NCBI RefSeq assembly: GCF_900105515.1
Contig: NZ_FNSY01000001.1
Location: forward strand, 1,116,001-1,180,000
Direction of reading: 5' to 3'
DNA from: Streptomyces sp. 2131.1
GTDB taxonomy: Bacteria > Actinomycetota > Actinomycetes > Streptomycetales > Streptomycetaceae
DNA length: 64,000 bases
In this document: one piece after another, positions 61,189 to 64,000 of the stretch
Layout: every line of letters begins with the position of its first letter
Position numbering within the stretch: position 1 is the stretch's first letter
Position numbers and translations under genes: made by a program
The notes under the pieces: generated by a model
Seen by the model: only the letters and a program-made list of their open reading frames with translations
Database searches by the model: none
Told to the model about the DNA's origin: nothing

Positions 61189-62631
61189 ATGAAGTCACTC
61201 GCGAAGAGCCGGCTGCGCGCCGCAGCGGCGGCCGCCGTCACCGCGGCGCTCGGCTGTACGGCCCTGGCCGCCGTCCCCACGACGGCGAGCGCCGCCGGCG
61301 GATCGCTCGCCGTGCAGTACCGCACCGGCGCGTCCGGTGCCACGGCCGACCAGAGCGAACCCTGGCTGAAGGTGCGCAACACCGGCAGCGGTTCCGTGCA
61401 GCTCAGCGACGTCAAGGTCCGCTACTACTTCAAGGGCGACGCGGTGGGCGAGGCCTACCGCTTCGCCTGCTCCTGGGCGGTGAAGGGCTGCGGCAACATC
61501 ACCGGCACGTTCGGCACGCTCGCGAAGCCGACCGCCACCGCCGACCGCTATCTGGAGATCGGATTCACCTCGGGCGCGGGCTCGCTGGCACCGGGTGCCG
61601 ACACCGGCGACATGCAGCTGCGGTTCTACCGGGCGAACTGGCAGACGCTGACCCAGAGCGACGACCACTCCTTCGGTGCCGGCTCGGCCGCGTACGCGGA
61701 CTGGTCGAAGGTGACCGCGCAGCTCGGCGGCGCGACGGTCTGGGGCGCGGCGCCCGAGGGCAACGACCCCACCGACCCGACCGATCCCACGGACCCGACG
61801 GACCCGGGTGACCCGGGCGAGAACGGGCCGGCCCTCTTCGACGACTTCAACTACGGCGGCCACAGCGACCCGCAGATCGCCGCGCACGGCTGGAGCGTCC
61901 GCTCCAACGCGGGCGGGCCGGGCGTGCCCGGTGCCACCTGGGCGCCGGACAAGGTCACGTTCGCCACGCAGAGCGGCAACTCCATCATGAACCTGGAGAC
62001 GTCGACGGCGGGCACCGGCGAGTCGACGAAGCAGACCGAGATCCTGACCCAGTCGATGAAGTTCCGCAACGGCACCTACGCGGCACGGGTCAAGTTCAAC
62101 GACGCGCCGAAGTCGGGCCCTGACGGCGACCACCTCGTCCAGACGTTCTTCACCATCAACGACCTCAAGGCCCCGATGGCGGACGACTACGCCGAGTACG
62201 ACTTCGAGTACCTGCCCAACGGCGGCTGGGGCGAGAGCGGCAACATCCTCTACACGACCTCGTGGGAGACCTACCGACCCGACCCGTGGGAGGCCGTCAA
62301 CCAGCACACCGAGTCCCGGCAGAGCTACGCCGGCTGGCACGACCTGGTCGTGACCATCGACAACAACGCGATCACGTACTACATCGACGGGCAGCTCTTC
62401 GGCACGCACGGCGCGGCCTACCTGCCGGAGCGCGGCATGTCCATCAACTTCAACCAGTGGCTGATCGACCTGGCCGGACAGACGAGCACCACGCCTCGCG
62501 CGTACGACCAGCAGGTGGACTACGTGCTGCACGTGAAGGACCACGTCCTCACGCCGGCGCAGGTGAACGCGAAGGTGGCCGCGTACCGCGCGGCGGGGAC
62601 GACGTTCCAGGACACGGTTCCGGCCGGGTGA
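61189..62631 (+). CDS. Secreted CBM3-GH16 glucanase-like enzyme
   Basis: This 480-residue exported protein has a signal peptide (cleavage near ASA-AGG, about residue 36), a CBM3 cellulose-binding module (about 37-185; LAVQYRTGASGATADQSEPW), a DPT-repeat linker (about 190-207) and a GH16-type catalytic domain. The GH16 nucleophile/acid motif ExDxE appears as AEYDFEYLPNGGWG. It probably hydrolyses a beta-glucan. No operator was seen. It starts 40 bp after the hexosaminidase stop. A terminator follows at 62651. Confidence 0.88.
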   Translation: MKSLAKSRLRAAAAAAVTAALGCTALAAVPTTASAAGGSLAVQYRTGASGATADQSEPWLKVRNTGSGSVQLSDVKVRYYFKGDAVGEAYRFACSWAVKGCGNITGTFGTLAKPTATADRYLEIGFTSGAGSLAPGADTGDMQLRFYRANWQTLTQSDDHSFGAGSAAYADWSKVTAQLGGATVWGAAPEGNDPTDPTDPTDPTDPGDPGENGPALFDDFNYGGHSDPQIAAHGWSVRSNAGGPGVPGATWAPDKVTFATQSGNSIMNLETSTAGTGESTKQTEILTQSMKFRNGTYAARVKFNDAPKSGPDGDHLVQTFFTINDLKAPMADDYAEYDFEYLPNGGWGESGNILYTTSWETYRPDPWEAVNQHTESRQSYAGWHDLVVTIDNNAITYYIDGQLFGTHGAAYLPERGMSINFNQWLIDLAGQTSTTPRAYDQQVDYVLHVKDHVLTPAQVNAKVAAYRAAGTTFQDTVPAG

Positions 62632-62650
62632 TCCGGTAGCGGGACGTACG

Positions 62651-62685
62651 GGCGGGGCGGTGGGCCGACGGGCCTCCGCCCCGCC
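62651..62685 (+). terminator. Terminator of GH16 gene
   Basis: The stem GGCGGGGCGG (62651-62660) with CCGCCCCGCC (62676-62685) is followed by TTTC. An inner GGGCC/GGCCT pairing extends it. A second perfect 10-bp hairpin, GCGTGTCCGG with CCGGACACGC, lies just downstream (62701-62729). Confidence 0.8.
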
Positions 62686-62779
62686 TTTCGCGTGTTCTTG
62701 GCGTGTCCGGAGCTTCCGCCCGGACACGCCGCCCCGAGTCGTGGGGACCTCCTGACCGGCCCGAATTCCGGGCACCCCC

Positions 62780-62844
62780 TTGACAGCCCCACCACCCGCC
62801 GGGCAATCTTCCATTAAGCAGAAACAAACTTCCGCAATACGGAA
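62780..62844 (+). promoter_or_regulatory. hyi promoter with type-B tandem operator
   Basis: A consensus -35, TTGACA (62780-62785), is followed after 18 bp by CAATCT (62804-62809) as a weak -10. Two 15-bp inverted repeats follow: TTCCATTAAGCAGAA (62809-62823) and the perfect-armed TTCCGCAATACGGAA (62830-62844), 21 bp apart. The same arrangement stands before allR (14627-14662). The last arm runs into the ribosome site GGAAGGAG, so binding could block both initiation and elongation. Confidence 0.7.
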
Positions 62845-62861
62845 GGAGCGCCGAAACCCTC

Positions 62862-63701
62862 ATGGGCTACCCGGACCAGCGCTTCGATGTGAACCTCTCG
62901 ATCCTCTTCACGGAACTCCCGCTCCTGGAGCGACCCGCGGCAGCCGCCGCGGCCGGCTTCACGGCGGTCGAGCTGTGGTGGCCCTGGATCGAGACCCCCA
63001 CCCCCGACCAGGCCGAGCTCGACGCCCTCAAGAAGGCGCTCGACGACGCCGGCACCCAGCTGGTGGGCCTGAACTTCTACGCCGGACAGCTCCCCGGCCC
63101 CGACCGCGGCGCGCTCTCCGTGCCCGGCACGGAGTCGGACCGCTTCCGGGCCAACATCGAGGTGGCGGCCGACTTCGCCGCCTCGGTCGGCTGCAAGGCG
63201 CTCAACGCGCTCTACGGCAACCGGGTCGACGGCGTCGACCCCGCCGCCCAGGACGAACTCGCCCTGGAGAACCTGGTCCTGGCGGCCCGCGCCGCCGACC
63301 GGATCGGCGCGGTGCTGCTGATCGAGACCCTGAACGCGCCGGAGTCCCCGCGCTACCCGCTGGTGAGCGCACCGGCCGGGATCGAGGTCGTCGACCGGGT
63401 CAACGCCGCGACCGGCCTCGGCAACGCGAAGTTCCTGCTGGACCTGTACCACCTGTCGATGAACGGCGAGGACCTCAGCCAGGTCATCACCGCGTACGCC
63501 GACAGGACGGGTCACGTCCAGATCGCCGACAACCCGGGCCGCGGCGCGCCCGGCACCGGCTCGCTCCCCCTGGAGCAGCTCCTCGACGAGCTGACGAAGG
63601 CCGGTTACGAGGGCTGGGTCGGGCTGGAGTACAAGCCCGGCGACCGCCCGAGCGCCGACTCCTTCGACTGGCTCCCGGCCGCCGCGCGGCCCGCCCGCTA
63701 G
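62862..63701 (+). CDS. hyi: Hydroxypyruvate isomerase-like TIM-barrel enzyme
   Basis: This 279-residue AP-endonuclease-2-type TIM barrel fits hydroxypyruvate isomerase. It has the N-terminal FDVNLSILFTELPLLERPAA, GFTAVELWWPW, a metal-binding Glu in LLIETLNAPESPRY, Asp/His in FLLDLYHLSMNGED, the HVQIADNPGRGAPGTG segment characteristic of Hyi, and YEGWVGLEYKP. It interconverts hydroxypyruvate and tartronate semialdehyde. It is followed after 41 bp by the reductase gene, forming the glyoxylate-to-glycerate branch. Confidence 0.93.
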   Translation: MGYPDQRFDVNLSILFTELPLLERPAAAAAAGFTAVELWWPWIETPTPDQAELDALKKALDDAGTQLVGLNFYAGQLPGPDRGALSVPGTESDRFRANIEVAADFAASVGCKALNALYGNRVDGVDPAAQDELALENLVLAARAADRIGAVLLIETLNAPESPRYPLVSAPAGIEVVDRVNAATGLGNAKFLLDLYHLSMNGEDLSQVITAYADRTGHVQIADNPGRGAPGTGSLPLEQLLDELTKAGYEGWVGLEYKPGDRPSADSFDWLPAAARPAR

Positions 63702-63742
63702 GGCGCCGGAGCCCCCGTACACGCTGATCGGAAGGCACCCTC

Positions 63743-64000
63743 ATGAGCAACAACCTCCCCAAGGTTGCGTGGATCGGTCTCGGCATCATGGGTTCGCCCA
63801 TGTCGGAGAACCTGATCAAGGCCGGTTACGACGTCACCGGATACACCCTGGAGCAGGACAAGGTCGACCGGCTGGCCGCGGCCGGCGGCACCGGCGCCTC
63901 CTCGATCGCCGAGGCGGTCAGGGACGCGGACGTGGTCATCACGATGGTGCCCGCGTCCCCGCAGGTCGAGGCCATCGCGTACGGCCCCGACGGCATCCTC
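63743..64000 (+). CDS. glxR: Tartronate semialdehyde reductase, partial
   Basis: Only the first 86 codons are in the window, and the frame runs off the right edge. The start MSNNLPKVAWIGLGIMGSPM has the Rossmann motif GLGIMGSPM of beta-hydroxyacid dehydrogenases, and the segment ITMVPASPQVEAIAYG agrees with the 2-hydroxy-3-oxopropionate reductase group. ATG 63743 follows GGAAGG. With hyi upstream it would reduce tartronate semialdehyde to glycerate. Glyoxylate carboligase, which completes the branch, would be expected further right. Confidence 0.92.
   Translation, partial: MSNNLPKVAWIGLGIMGSPMSENLIKAGYDVTGYTLEQDKVDRLAAAGGTGASSIAEAVRDADVVITMVPASPQVEAIAYGPDGIL

Noticed and set aside
1..64000. 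CRISPR arrays, prophage or complete insertion sequences
   Set aside because: No repeat-spacer pattern, no transposase or integrase motif and no phage structural gene was seen on either strand.

Overview
The window is high-GC actinobacterial chromosome, almost certainly Streptomyces. The signs are strong third-position G/C bias, many GTG starts, ATGA/GTGA stop-start overlaps, a large set of secreted chitin and chitosan enzymes, lipoprotein sugar-binding proteins and mycothiol-type TIGR03086 proteins. From memory, the gene order at both ends resembles the Streptomyces coelicolor allantoin/uricase region, but this was not checked by search.

Layout, left to right. 1-3.6 kb: a ROK sugar kinase (cut by the left edge) and a three-gene ribose-type sugar ABC transporter. 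3.8-12 kb: a P450, a NarL-type two-component pair, an EamA transporter, and a TetR gene followed by an SDR/TIGR03086 cluster and an aldo/keto reductase. 12-22.4 kb: allantoin use (alc, allB and the divergent IclR regulator allR), a FtsX/LolD-type ABC pair, a second two-component pair, a MobA-like nucleotidyltransferase and malate synthase. 22.5-28.9 kb: an uncharacterised membrane protein, a large Upf1-like SF1 helicase and a hypothetical. 29-31.5 kb: a compact operon of a five-repeat peptide, a JmjC-type oxygenase and a Suc/Fer-like ferredoxin. 31.6-34.3 kb: a GH18 chitinase, a DasR-like operator and a tRNA-like sequence. 34.3-39.6 kb: a tightly coupled LRR / ankyrin / MoxR ATPase / metallopeptidase-VWA operon. 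39.6-46.5 kb: secreted FN3 and LamG proteins, a hydrolase-fold protein lacking its serine, and two GH46 chitosanases. 46.5-53.8 kb: purine catabolism (two NCS2 permeases, an aminohydrolase, uricase, HIU hydrolase, OHCU decarboxylase and small partner genes). 53.8-62.6 kb: a lactonase-fold protein, a GntR regulator with a divergent sugar ABC system, a GH20 hexosaminidase and a CBM3-GH16 enzyme. 62.8-64 kb: hydroxypyruvate isomerase and tartronate semialdehyde reductase (cut by the right edge).

Two programmes are interleaved. One takes purines through urate, allantoin and allantoate to glyoxylate, which is then used by malate synthase or by the tartronate semialdehyde route. The other degrades and imports chitin and chitosan sugars. 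Two operator families tie the purine/glyoxylate genes together: a 17-bp TTCAAC-N5-GTTGAA type at allB, aceB and uraD, and a tandem 15-bp TTCC...GGAA type at allR and hyi.

The best candidates for something undescribed are the repeat peptide/JmjC/ferredoxin operon and the LRR/ankyrin/MoxR/VWA operon. All functional calls rest on motif recognition by eye; no database search was run.
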